This document shows, piece by piece, positions 1 to 6,404 of a stretch of DNA of 19,066 nucleotides. Position 1 is the first letter of the stretch, and every line of letters starts with the position of its first letter. Location: contig JAAZMG010000138.1 of the NCBI GenBank assembly GCA_012798935.1, positions 1 through 19,066 of the forward strand. The letters are read 5' to 3'. The notes under the pieces are model-generated. The model worked only from the letters and a program-made list of their open reading frames with translations, was not told the origin of the DNA and did not search any database. A program made the translations under genes and the position numbers. Origin of the DNA: Tissierellia bacterium (GTDB lineage: Bacteria > Bacillota > Clostridia > Tissierellales > Tepidimicrobiaceae).

Positions 1-212
1 GAATAAGCTCCAGCACCTGCAAATCCGGTAGTAATATTACATGGTTTACAGTTTATGCATATTCCTGTTTTTCTTTTAGGACAAATTCTTTTTGTTATAG
101 GGTTCCCTTTTTCTAGAATCAAAATATTTCTATTAGGATTTAACCTTTTAAGTTCTAAAGCTGTGAAAATACCACATGGTCCAGATCCAACAATTATAAG
201 ATCGTAATGCAT
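1..212 (-). CDS. FAD-dependent dehydrogenase (COG2509-like), N-terminal fragment
   Basis: Only the first 70 codons are present; the gene continues beyond the left edge. I translated it by hand from the ATG at 212, preceded by a strong TAAGGAGG ribosome binding site. Residues 4-14 (DLIIVGSGPCG) form the dinucleotide-binding GxGxxG fold, with a beta-strand ending in E34 that suits FAD ribose binding. A cysteine-rich stretch follows (C44, C52, C55, C58), and then a GFAGAGAYS segment. That order, a Rossmann start followed by a Cys cluster and a G-x-GGAGAfS-like motif, matches my memory of COG2509-type NAD(FAD)-utilizing dehydrogenases, whose substrate is generally unknown. A terminator separates it from the YedE cassette upstream on the same strand, so it probably has its own promoter. 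The family assignment is fairly secure; a role in selenium or sulfur metabolism would be inference from position only. Confidence 0.75.
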   Translation of the reverse strand, partial: MHYDLIIVGSGPCGIFTALELKRLNPNRNILILEKGNPITKRICPKRKTGICINCKPCNITTGFAGAGAY

Positions 213-287
213 TTTTTTCCTCCTTAGAGTTTAAGTTTATCCACTGTATATAATATATCATTTTTCAAGAAAATACCACCTATTAAT

Positions 288-341
288 TCAATAAAAAACT
301 ACTTATATCTAAGAGAGATTTCTTCTAGGATATAAGTAGTT
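288..341 (-). terminator. Rho-independent terminator after the YedE cassette
   Basis: A perfect 13-bp inverted repeat (297-309 with 329-341, arm AACTACTTATATC on the plus strand) has a partly self-complementary loop. Read on the minus strand it is followed directly by a run of six or more U residues (TTTTTTATTG). It lies 24 bases past the DUF3343 gene and ends the yedE-yedF-DUF3343 transcript. Confidence 0.88.
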
Positions 342-364
342 GAAAATATAATTATTAAACTAGC

Positions 365-616
365 TTAAAACCAGCTTTTTTTCTTTTTATGATCTATCTT
401 GTAAAAACCCTCAATGGGTAAGTTCTCTTTTTCACATAGGTTAAGTATTTCTTTTTTCTTTTCACAAGGAATTTTAGCAGCAGTACCACAGCTAGAACTA
501 ACTTGCCTTGGCACTGGCATCAATTTTACAGCATATTTCATATTTTTCATGGCCTTTTCAAAGATTAAAGCATGTTGTGTAACTTGAAATGTAACCACAC
601 AGTAAGTATCCTCCAT
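365..616 (-). CDS. DUF3343 protein (putative Se/S carrier-like)
   Basis: An 83-residue protein with the DUF3343 hallmarks: an N-terminal strand/helix resembling a short ferredoxin-like fold, an MPVPR motif at 33-37, and SSCGTA at 41-46 carrying the invariant C43-G44. Other cysteines are C6, C51 and C61. The family is described in domain databases as putative selenium/sulfur carrier-like, and members often sit next to YedE and TusA/YedF genes, as here. It starts 8 bases after the end of the TusA-like gene and is the last gene of the operon. By inference C43 could hold a persulfide or selenide passed on by the upstream proteins; this is not proven for the family. The C-terminus is very basic (HKKKKSWF). 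Confidence 0.85.
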   Translation of the reverse strand: MEDTYCVVTFQVTQHALIFEKAMKNMKYAVKLMPVPRQVSSSCGTAAKIPCEKKKEILNLCEKENLPIEGFYKIDHKKKKSWF

Positions 617-624
617 ATTTTCAC

Positions 625-837
625 CTATTTTCTAATATTAAGGGTGTATTCTTCACCTTTTTCTTCTACATTTACTTTATACCCTTTTCCTGTAGCAAAC
701 CTTGTAATATTTTCTACGGCAACATGGGCATCAACTAGAACCCGTATAGGTTCATTTGGGTTAGATTCAATAGCATCCTTTGTCATTATTACAGGTTCAG
801 GACAGGATCTACCTCTTGCATCTACGGTTTTAGGCAT
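625..837 (-). CDS. TusA/YedF-like sulfurtransferase
   Basis: A 70-residue protein of the SirA/TusA/YedF family. The DARGRSCPEPV motif at 6-16 carries the catalytic C12 followed by P13, and the remainder is compatible with the two-layer alpha/beta fold. TusA proteins accept a persulfide sulfur from a cysteine desulfurase on this cysteine and relay it. The YedF branch is linked to selenium metabolism, where full selenium-type YedF proteins carry an extra C-terminal domain of about 120 residues. That domain is absent here, and the separate DUF3343 gene immediately downstream may supply part of such a function. The start at 837 overlaps the end of the YedE gene by 8 bases, indicating translational coupling. 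Membership in the family is certain; selenium versus sulfur as the cargo is not decided by the sequence. Confidence 0.88.
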   Translation of the reverse strand: MPKTVDARGRSCPEPVIMTKDAIESNPNEPIRVLVDAHVAVENITRFATGKGYKVNVEEKGEEYTLNIRK

Positions 838-1924
838 TCTTTACACTCTCCTTTTTTTGATTTCTAGCCTTATTAGCTTCTTTAACAACGCTATAAGCTA
901 TAATTAAAACTACAATAATACCTATTATAACAGCAATTTTTCCATTATTAGTTACACCTTTTGGACTTGATGCTAAACCAAAATTATGAGCAAAAGCAGC
1001 TCCAACTGTGATACCTAATACAGTTATTCCTGCATCTGCATCTCCTTCACTAGCAAGTATCGTTTGTCTCACTGGACAACCTCCTAACAATACGGAGCAT
1101 ATACCAGTTAACACCATGCCTATAATATTCCATAGATGATCAGCATGAGCTACAGGTTGGCCTTCAAATCCTAATTTAAAGGCATCAAAATTTAATATTA
1201 TGTTTGCAATAAAGTTAACTACAAGTATACCTAGTATTCCCCAGAAGAAATGATAATCTTTAATTAATATAACATCTCTAAAAGCACCGGCAGTACATAT
1301 TCTACTTTTTTGAAGAACTATTCCAACTATCATTCCAAGAACTAATGATAGTAGTATGGGAGCTCTCATAGAGCCAGGACCTTCTGCACTAAAGAATATA
1401 AATTCAGGTTTAGCAATTAATAAAAGCAACAAAGCCACAGCTACAATTGGCATTACATAGCCAGATATTTTTGGTTGGTCTGTACTTCTACCAAGAGTAT
1501 AACCTTTCTTTAAAAATTGAACTCCTATAAAAATTCCAACTAGATAACCTAAAAGTCCAGTTATTGCATTTAAATCTCCATTTCCAAGCCTTAAAATCAG
1601 TCTAAGAGGACATCCTAAAAAGACTAAAGCTCCTATAACTAAAAAGAAGCCTAAGAAAAATCTAATTAAAGGTGAGGAACCTCCTCTTGATTTAAAATCT
1701 CCTTTTACCACAGAAATAAGAAAGGCACCAAATATAAATCCAATAATCTCAGGCCTTATATATTGAACAATTTCTGCTCTATGAAGTCCCAGGGCTCCAG
1801 CAATATCCCTATAGAAACATGCAACACAAATACCCATGTTTCCAGGATTTCCAAATTTCAATAAAATGGCACCAATAAGACCTATAATACCTCCATAGAT
1901 AAACATTTTACGTTTATCACCCAT
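830..1924 (-). CDS. yedE: YedE-family putative selenium/sulfur transporter
   Basis: A 364-residue polytopic membrane protein with about nine or ten hydrophobic segments, in two similar halves typical of the YeeE/YedE family. Conserved cysteine motifs sit at membrane edges: GICVACFYRDIAG (31-43, C33 and C36), FLGCPLR (102-108, C105), SRICTAGAFRD (207-217, C210) and LLGGCPVRQ (279-287, C283). YeeE of this superfamily imports thiosulfate through such cysteines; the selenium-associated YedE subgroup is proposed to carry a selenium compound and is usually adjacent to TusA/YedF and DUF3343 genes, as here. The ATG at 1924 has a strong TAAGGAGG site 7 bases upstream. It is the first gene of a three-gene operon, with a Crp/Fnr regulator gene 130 bases upstream on the same strand. 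The exact substrate is inferred from context. Confidence 0.85.
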   Translation of the reverse strand: MGDKRKMFIYGGIIGLIGAILLKFGNPGNMGICVACFYRDIAGALGLHRAEIVQYIRPEIIGFIFGAFLISVVKGDFKSRGGSSPLIRFFLGFFLVIGALVFLGCPLRLILRLGNGDLNAITGLLGYLVGIFIGVQFLKKGYTLGRSTDQPKISGYVMPIVAVALLLLLIAKPEFIFFSAEGPGSMRAPILLSLVLGMIVGIVLQKSRICTAGAFRDVILIKDYHFFWGILGILVVNFIANIILNFDAFKLGFEGQPVAHADHLWNIIGMVLTGICSVLLGGCPVRQTILASEGDADAGITVLGITVGAAFAHNFGLASSPKGVTNNGKIAVIIGIIVVLIIAYSVVKEANKARNQKKESVKNA

Positions 1925-1956
1925 TACTAAAACCTCCTTATATATTAATTAACAAT

Positions 1957-1974
1957 CTATATATAATTATATAG
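1957..1974. repeat. Inverted repeat upstream of yedE
   Basis: CTATATA-N4-TATATAG lies 33-50 bases upstream of the yedE start. It could be an operator or part of the promoter (it contains a TATAAT on the minus strand), but pure A/T palindromes of this size arise easily in this base composition. Confidence 0.3.
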
Positions 1975-2054
1975 AAGTTTTTGGATTTTAAAAATAAATA
2001 ATCTCTATGAGATGGGATAAAGTATTGATAAAATTAATACAGGAGGTTTATTTT

Positions 2055-2735
2055 TTATTCAAACAAGGCTTCTTCTAATAAGTCAATCTTTAATATTTTT
2101 ATAATATTTTTATTAAAATCGATTATATTATCTCTTTTCATATTGGATAATTCTCTGGATAGAGAGGGTCTCGGAATGTTTAATAATTCGGCCATTTCCT
2201 TTCTTGTATAGGAAAAGGTTAATAAAGTACTGTTTTGTTTTTTATATTCATTTAATAAAAAAGTAGCAATTTTTTTTCTTATTGTATCTTGAGATAGATT
2301 TGTAATCCTTTGGCTTAGCATCATTATCCTATTAGATAAAAGGAATAGAAAATTACTTAATATTCTATTATTTAATTTTAGAAGTGAAATAATATCTGTT
2401 TCTTTTATATACATTATTTCTGTATATTCAGTAGCAGTTACAGTTGCAGGATATTTATGGTTACCAGAGAAGACGGGAGCTTCGCCAAATATACTACCTT
2501 TATCAAAATTATTTATTGTGGTGACCTGGCCTGAAGGAAATATCTTTTGAATTTCCACTTTTCCTTGTAAAATAATACCTAAACTATCACAAACATGATC
2601 TTCCATAGCAACTATTTCATCTTTTTTATAATTTGATACTCTATAGGGGATTATTTCTAATATATTCATAATATCTTCTTTGCTAATACCTTTAAATAAA
2701 ATGCAGTTCAGTAATTGTTCACTATACTTTTCCAA
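2055..2735 (-). CDS. Crp/Fnr-family transcriptional regulator
   Basis: A 226-residue regulator. The N-terminal half is a cyclic-nucleotide-binding-type beta-roll including the FGEAPVFSG segment (about 83-91) and YPATVTATE (about 95-103), the latter in place of the R-A of true cAMP binders, so cAMP is not an obvious ligand. A long dimerisation helix follows (about 120-148), then a Crp-type winged helix with recognition segment TRKEMAELLNIPRPSLSREL (about 177-196). The Fnr-type N-terminal cysteine cluster is missing; only C11 and C49 occur. The start is a TTG at 2735, set by GGAGG 7 bases upstream. The gene lies upstream of, and on the same strand as, the YedE cassette, making that a plausible target. 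Its leader holds a TTAAT-N4-ATTAA site, suggesting autoregulation. The signal is unknown. Confidence 0.85.
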   Translation of the reverse strand: MEKYSEQLLNCILFKGISKEDIMNILEIIPYRVSNYKKDEIVAMEDHVCDSLGIILQGKVEIQKIFPSGQVTTINNFDKGSIFGEAPVFSGNHKYPATVTATEYTEIMYIKETDIISLLKLNNRILSNFLFLLSNRIMMLSQRITNLSQDTIRKKIATFLLNEYKKQNSTLLTFSYTRKEMAELLNIPRPSLSRELSNMKRDNIIDFNKNIIKILKIDLLEEALFE

Positions 2736-2749
2736 ATTTATACCTCCAT

Positions 2750-2763
2750 TTAATTATGATTAA
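2750..2763. promoter_or_regulatory. Candidate Crp/Fnr-type operator
   Basis: TTAAT-TATG-ATTAA is a perfect 5-bp inverted repeat with a 4-base spacer, the geometry used by Fnr-like proteins (TTGAT-N4-ATCAA) and the same half-sites as the CprK dehalobox (TTAAT-N4-ATTAA). It lies between the proposed start of transcription and the ribosome binding site of the regulator gene, a position suited to autorepression. Binding is inferred. Confidence 0.4.
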
Positions 2764-2792
2764 TTAAACATATTACAATATATCTTAGTCTA

Positions 2793-2821
2793 ATTTTAAT
2801 ACAAAAGGAATTTATAGACAA
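2793..2821 (-). promoter_or_regulatory. Candidate sigma-A promoter of the Crp/Fnr gene
   Basis: On the minus strand, TTGTCT (2821-2816) and TAAAAT (2798-2793) are separated by 17 bases. Transcription would begin near 2786, about 50 bases before the TTG start. Confidence 0.4.
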
Positions 2822-2913
2822 TAGAGTTTAATATAAGAAAAATATAAGCCGAAAATTTTAAAAAAAATTATAAAAAAATGTGATTGTTTGATTAAAAATG
2901 GGTAAATAAAGAC

Positions 2914-2942
2914 TTGAAGGTATATTTGCATGTTATTATTTT
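2914..2942 (+). promoter_or_regulatory. Weak promoter candidate for the 95-residue gene
   Basis: TTGAAG and TATTTT lie 17 bases apart, 92 bases before the start at 3034. A better -10 (TATAAT, 2951-2956) lies just downstream but lacks a well-spaced -35. The rest of 2736-3033 is very A/T-rich, and I see nothing else in it beyond the regulator's promoter and operator. Confidence 0.25.
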
Positions 2943-3033
2943 AACCTTCTTATAATTTTGCAGGGAAGGAGTGTGAACTTAGTAGTTTAAGATTATTATA
3001 TATTAGTTTATATTATATAAAAGGAGATTAACT

Positions 3034-3321
3034 ATGAATAAAATACTATTGATTAATAGGTTAGATCCTCAGGATTATTCACAAGAAAAGAATAAGGTTT
3101 TTTTTATGATAGGAGGTATGAATATACCCTCTGTTGAAAATAGGCTTATAGATGTGATCAATGACTCTAACATTATAGAACCAGGAGATATGGTTTTGAA
3201 ATATAATGGTATCGAGCTAAGGATATCCACTCAACAAATACCTGTTGTTGCTAAATTATTGAATAATGAGAACTTTTCTATATATGGTATATATCAGTTA
3301 TATAATCCAGATAAAGAATAG
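3034..3321 (+). CDS. Hypothetical 95-residue protein
   Basis: I do not recognise this protein. It starts at an ATG with AAAGGAG 6 bases upstream and has no signal peptide or membrane segment, so it is probably cytoplasmic. The first half reads MNKILLINRLDPQDYSQEKN and then a hydrophobic strand (VFFMIGGMNIP). The second half has IEPGDMVLKYNGIELRIS at about 50-67, which resembles the ligand-loop and strand pattern of a PDZ domain (PGD..L..NG), but 95 residues with no carboxylate-binding GLGF-like loop is not enough to call one. No cysteines are present. It precedes the DUF4230 gene with a 62-base gap and no terminator, so the two may share a transcript. Confidence 0.7.
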   Translation: MNKILLINRLDPQDYSQEKNKVFFMIGGMNIPSVENRLIDVINDSNIIEPGDMVLKYNGIELRISTQQIPVVAKLLNNENFSIYGIYQLYNPDKE

Positions 3322-3383
3322 GACATTTGTGCTTTTTTTGTAGTAATATACACGGAAGGTTTATTTTAATAGAGGTGGTTAAT

Positions 3384-3968
3384 GTGAAAAAATGGAAAAG
3401 GTATAGTATAATTTCCTTACTAGTAATTGCTATTATATTAGGTCTTTTTATATATACCAAACATTCTGTTAAAAGGGAAGTGACTTTGTTATCCGATACC
3501 ATTGAAGAAAAAATTTCTAGAATCTTAGAGCTTTCTACGGTTAAATATAATTATACTAATGTAGCGACTTATAAAGATAATAAAAAGGTGAATGGGTTTA
3601 ATATGCCTTTTACAAGTAAAAGTTTTATAATAAAATATAGTGGTTATATTAATGCAGGTGTAGATTTAAATGGGGTAGAAACTCATGTTATTGATACACA
3701 ATCTATTAAGATGATATTGGACAAGCCTGTTATATTTGATAATGTAATAGTTGAAGAAGAAGTATATATCTATGATGAAAAGGATTCGGTTTTTAATAAG
3801 CTGAGTTTTGAAGATTTATACGATGTGTTAGTTAAAGAAAAGGAAACCATGGAAGAAGAGGTAATACAAAAAGGATTATTAAACGATGCAGAGAAGAATA
3901 CAAGGGAATTGTTGACATCCTTACTTCAAGGTATGGGATTTGAAAACATCGAAATCATATTTAGATAG
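3384..3968 (+). CDS. DUF4230 membrane-anchored protein
   Basis: I choose the GTG at 3384 as start because GAGGTGG lies 5 bases upstream. An in-frame ATG at 3327 would add 19 residues before the membrane helix and has no good ribosome binding site. The resulting 194-residue protein has a basic N-terminus, one transmembrane helix (about 8-26) and an extracytoplasmic domain typical of DUF4230: a helix rich in E/L, a central IIKYSGYINAGVDL strand region (about 87-100), a D-T-x-I-K-I-L-P-like stretch and the YDEKDSVFNKLSFED segment (about 132-146), ending in a helical tail followed by a final strand. The family's function is unknown; members are single-pass proteins of bacterial membranes. A strong terminator follows directly. 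Confidence 0.82.
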   Translation: MKKWKRYSIISLLVIAIILGLFIYTKHSVKREVTLLSDTIEEKISRILELSTVKYNYTNVATYKDNKKVNGFNMPFTSKSFIIKYSGYINAGVDLNGVETHVIDTQSIKMILDKPVIFDNVIVEEEVYIYDEKDSVFNKLSFEDLYDVLVKEKETMEEEVIQKGLLNDAEKNTRELLTSLLQGMGFENIEIIFR

Positions 3969-4010
3969 TAGTAGAGGCAGATATACAGATCTGCTCTACT
4001 ACTTTTTATT
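3968..4010 (+). terminator. Rho-independent terminator after the DUF4230 gene
   Basis: A stem of about 14 bp (3968-3982 with 3989-4002, one bulged base) and a short loop are followed on the plus strand by CTTTTTATTTTATT. Read on the minus strand there is no U tract, so it probably acts in one direction only. Confidence 0.88.
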
Positions 4011-4013
4011 TTA

Positions 4014-4520
4014 TTATTCTATTAGATAACAATCTACTATTTCTCCAAAATAGAGGACATGATAATCTTTATTTTTATAATATTGGTTTTTTATATCCTC
4101 ATTTAATGTGCTTGGCTCCATAGCTTGTTTATATACTATATTACATTCATAATGTAGTTCACAGTCTTCAATAATAGGGGAGACTACCTTTCTTCCCTTT
4201 TTTAATTTTAAATTACATTCTTTAAACTTATCTACATCTTTACCTGAGTATGTACCACAGTAGGTTAATTCTTTCTTTAAATTATTTTTCAAAGGTATAC
4301 TTACAGTAAAGTCTTTAGCTTTTTCTATTAGATCATAAGTATATCTTGAGTATCTGACAGCTACCATAAAAATAGGTTTGCCCCACACTATACCTACATT
4401 ACCCCAACCAATGGTCATGGTATTAGTGTTTTCACCGTCTGTTATTGTTAAAAAAGCACCTTTATTAATTTGATTTAACATCTCTTTTAGCTTATCATTA
4501 AAATTAATTTCTTTTATCAT
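4014..4520 (-). CDS. Flavin reductase-like FMN-binding protein
   Basis: A 168-residue protein of the flavin-reductase-like, FMN-binding split-barrel family. Features are the N-terminal GAFLTITDGENTNTMTIGWGNVGIVWGKPIFMVAVR segment (about 21-56), where TMTIGW and the following strands form the FMN phosphate and isoalloxazine pocket, then SRYTYDLI (58-65), FTVSIPL (71-77) and a TYCGTYSGKDVDKF region (about 86-99), all standard for the fold. The C-terminal strand carries HVLYFGEIVDCYL. Such proteins bind FMN and reduce flavins or unknown acceptors; the physiological partner cannot be told from sequence. It starts at an ATG with GGAGTGGAG upstream. It is convergent with the DUF4230 gene and divergent from the L,D-transpeptidase gene, so it is probably a single-gene transcript. 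Confidence 0.85.
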   Translation of the reverse strand: MIKEINFNDKLKEMLNQINKGAFLTITDGENTNTMTIGWGNVGIVWGKPIFMVAVRYSRYTYDLIEKAKDFTVSIPLKNNLKKELTYCGTYSGKDVDKFKECNLKLKKGRKVVSPIIEDCELHYECNIVYKQAMEPSTLNEDIKNQYYKNKDYHVLYFGEIVDCYLIE

Positions 4521-4644
4521 TTCTCCACTCCTTTTTTATAATCTACATACATTATATAGGATATTTCCAATAGATAAAAGTCTATCCATTAGTTTTAATT
4601 ATTTTGTATAAGCATATAAATAGTACATAGGGGGGATGTTATAG

Positions 4645-5370
4645 ATGGATAAAAGGATAAAAATTATTCTATTATTATTTATTTTAGTACTTGTAGTTAT
4701 AATAATAGGAAACTATATTCATCTTTTTTTTATTAAAAAAGGGATTAATTATGAGAATAAGGATACTTATTTAAAAATAGATAAGAATAACTTAGCCATA
4801 TTGATAGAGGTAGATAGAAAGCAACTTTACCTTATAGACTTATCTTCTAATAAAATAATAAAAAAATATGTGATAGCTTCTGGAAAACCAGATACTCCAA
4901 CTCCCTTAGGCACTTTTGAAATTGTAGAAAAAGCTAGATGGGGTGGAGGATTTGGCTCTAGATGGATGGGCTTAAATGTTCCTTGGGGAAGATATGGAAT
5001 TCATGGTACAAACCAGCCTGGTTCTATAGGCTTTAATGCCTCAGCAGGATGTATTAGAATGAGAAATAAGGATGTAGAGGAGCTTTATAATATTGTAGAA
5101 CATAATACAACTGTTAGTATAGTAAATGGAGAATATGGTCCTTTTAGCCATGGTTTTAAAACCTTAAAACCAGGGGATAGAGGCGCAGATGTAATGGAAG
5201 TTCAAAAAAGGTTAAAATTTAAGGGATATTACTTAGGTCCTCTTGATGGTATATATGGTGAAGGCATGAAACAATCTTTAATTCAATATTTAAGAGATAA
5301 CAATATGCCCTTAACGGATAGAATAGGGCACCAGATCTATAAAAAGTTGGATATAATACTCATGGATTAA
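4645..5370 (+). CDS. L,D-transpeptidase with C-terminal peptidoglycan-binding domain
   Basis: A 241-residue cell-envelope enzyme. A basic N-terminus and one transmembrane helix (about 7-30) anchor it outside the membrane. The YkuD domain spans about 48-161 and contains TPTPLGTFEI (84-93) and the catalytic motif from H120-G-T to S-A-G-C-I-R (133-138), with nucleophile C136. Residues 171-235 form a PG_binding_1 domain (LKPGDRGADVMEVQKRL, then GPLDGIYGEGMKQSL). Such enzymes make 3-3 crosslinks in peptidoglycan or attach proteins to it, and in spore formers some act in cortex or coat maturation. Putting the binding module after the catalytic domain is one of several known arrangements. The ATG at 4645 follows a G-rich ribosome binding site (AGGGGGG, 9 bases). 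It probably stands alone; the specific cell-wall process is unknown. Confidence 0.92.
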   Translation: MDKRIKIILLLFILVLVVIIIGNYIHLFFIKKGINYENKDTYLKIDKNNLAILIEVDRKQLYLIDLSSNKIIKKYVIASGKPDTPTPLGTFEIVEKARWGGGFGSRWMGLNVPWGRYGIHGTNQPGSIGFNASAGCIRMRNKDVEELYNIVEHNTTVSIVNGEYGPFSHGFKTLKPGDRGADVMEVQKRLKFKGYYLGPLDGIYGEGMKQSLIQYLRDNNMPLTDRIGHQIYKKLDIILMD

Positions 5371-5375
5371 AATTA

Positions 5376-5389
5376 ATAATTATGATTAA
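5376..5389. promoter_or_regulatory. Candidate regulator site upstream of ferritin
   Basis: ATAAT-TATG-ATTAA shares the 13-mer TAATTATGATTAA with the candidate Crp/Fnr site at 2751-2763. It sits directly upstream of the proposed -35, its centre about 45 bases before the expected transcript start, near the class II activator position. The shared word is A/T-rich, so chance is possible. Confidence 0.3.
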
Positions 5390-5390
5390 A

Positions 5391-5420
5391 TTAACAAACT
5401 TTGGGCATATATAGTATAAG
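5391..5420 (+). promoter_or_regulatory. Candidate ferritin promoter
   Basis: TTAACA (5391-5396) and TATAAG (5415-5420) are 18 bases apart, each matching five of six sigma-A consensus bases. Transcription would start near 5427, leaving a leader of about 50 bases. I see no clear PerR or Fur box. Confidence 0.45.
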
Positions 5421-5476
5421 GAATAACAAATTGACCATAAATAAAAATATTATTGTTTAACTTTAGGAGGTAAACT

Positions 5477-5980
5477 ATGGCATCTGAAAAATTATTAAAA
5501 GAATTAAACGATCAAATGAACTTTGAATTTTTGTCAGGTTATTATTATATGGCTATGGCAGCATATGCTGCTAATGAGGATTTTAATGGTTTTGCTAATT
5601 TTCTTATTGTTCAGGGACAAGAAGAATATACTCATGGAATGAAATTTTTTGATTTTATAAATGACATGGATGGAAGAGCAACTATGCAAACTATAGAAGA
5701 ACCAAAAAATGAATATGGATCCCTATTAGAAGTGTTTGAAGAAGCTTTATCCCATGAGAAATTGGTAACAAGTAGAATAAACAAATTAATGGATATGGCT
5801 AAAGAAGAAAACAACCATGCTACTGTAAGCTTTTTACAATGGTTTGTTGATGAACAATTAGAGGAAGAAAATAGCATGAAGACTATAGTAAATAATTTAA
5901 GAAGAATGGAAGGACATTTCCAAGGTTTATATATGCTTGATAAAGAATTAGGAACAAGAACATTAGAGCCAATTGAATAA
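5477..5980 (+). CDS. ftnA: Non-haem ferritin
   Basis: A 167-residue iron-storage ferritin. It assembles as a 24-subunit cytoplasmic shell that oxidises Fe(II) and stores Fe(III). All metal ligands of the bacterial FtnA ferroxidase centre are visible at the family's usual positions: E17, E50, H53, E94 and Q127 for sites A and B, Y24 next to them, and E49, E126, E129 and E130 for the third (C) site. The four-helix bundle and short fifth helix (about 147-160) are complete. It has no bacterioferritin-type haem methionine evidence. The ATG follows TAGGAGG at 7 bases. It is a single gene with its own promoter candidate and a bidirectional terminator downstream. Together with FeoAB and rubrerythrin it fits iron buffering and oxygen protection in an anaerobe. 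Confidence 0.95.
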   Translation: MASEKLLKELNDQMNFEFLSGYYYMAMAAYAANEDFNGFANFLIVQGQEEYTHGMKFFDFINDMDGRATMQTIEEPKNEYGSLLEVFEEALSHEKLVTSRINKLMDMAKEENNHATVSFLQWFVDEQLEEENSMKTIVNNLRRMEGHFQGLYMLDKELGTRTLEPIE

Positions 5981-5994
5981 TCAAATCGGAAAAG

Positions 5995-6030
5995 TTTAAA
6001 AGACAGGTTCTGAGACCTGTCTTTTTTAAA
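5995..6030. terminator. Bidirectional terminator between ferritin and the spore protein gene
   Basis: A perfect 11-bp stem (AAAAGACAGGT, 5998-6008, with 6015-6025) has a 6-base loop. Six T residues follow it on the plus strand, and a TTTTAAACTTTT tract follows on the minus strand. It serves both convergent genes. Confidence 0.92.
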
Positions 6031-6044
6031 TATATTATCTTCTA

Positions 6045-6272
6045 TTATCTTGTTGTAGTTCCTCCACCCATACTTCTTTGTGCCATTTCAACTAATCTTT
6101 TTGTCATATATCCACCAACATATCCATTTTGCCTAGATGGTAAATTACCTTTATCCATTGAATTATAGTTTGACATGCCAAGTTCAGAGGCTATTTCTAA
6201 TTTCATTTGATCAAGTGCTTGACGTGCTTCGGGTACTAAAATATTATTTGTTCCTGTATTGTTTGTTGTCAT
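6045..6272 (-). CDS. Alpha/beta-type small acid-soluble spore protein
   Basis: A 75-residue DNA-binding spore protein. I start it at the ATG at 6272, which lies 9 bases after AAAGGAG; an upstream in-frame TTG at 6281 would abut the ribosome binding site. The diagnostic blocks are present: VPEARQALDQMKLEIASELG, which includes the germination-protease cleavage context (E-I-A-S-E), and NGYVGGYMTKRLVEMAQR, whose two helices coat DNA. The N-terminal tail is rich in T and N, and the C-terminus is GGG followed by TTTR. Such proteins saturate the chromosome in the forespore, keeping it in an A-like form that resists UV and heat, and are degraded at germination. Expression would be expected in the forespore under sigma-G. 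It is a single gene, convergent with ferritin. Confidence 0.96.
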   Translation of the reverse strand: MTTNNTGTNNILVPEARQALDQMKLEIASELGMSNYNSMDKGNLPSRQNGYVGGYMTKRLVEMAQRSMGGGTTTR

Positions 6273-6331
6273 TTTATTCAACTCCTTTCTTAGGTAATTA
6301 ATTTTTATATAGTGATAAGATTTTGTAATAG

Positions 6332-6362
6332 TATTATGTGTAGAAAAAGATAAGATAAACCA
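6332..6362 (-). promoter_or_regulatory. Possible sigma-G promoter of the spore protein gene
   Basis: On the minus strand CATAATA (6338-6332) matches the sigma-G -10 pattern CATNNTA and lies about 60 bases before the start. The -35 region (TGGTTTA, near 6362-6356) is a poor match, so the assignment rests on the -10 and the gene's identity. Confidence 0.28.
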
Positions 6363-6404
6363 TGTAAATTTATGTAATAATAGTTGGGATTTCTAAATTA
6401 GCCA

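Noticed and set aside
2010..2050. Terminator after the Crp/Fnr gene
   Set aside because: Only short imperfect stems (such as ATCTC-ATA-GAGAT) are seen on the minus strand. They are too weak to call, so read-through into yedE remains possible.
3327..3383. In-frame ATG extension of the DUF4230 protein
   Set aside because: It would add residues before the basic N-terminus and membrane helix and has no ribosome binding site, while the GTG at 3384 has GAGGTGG at proper spacing.
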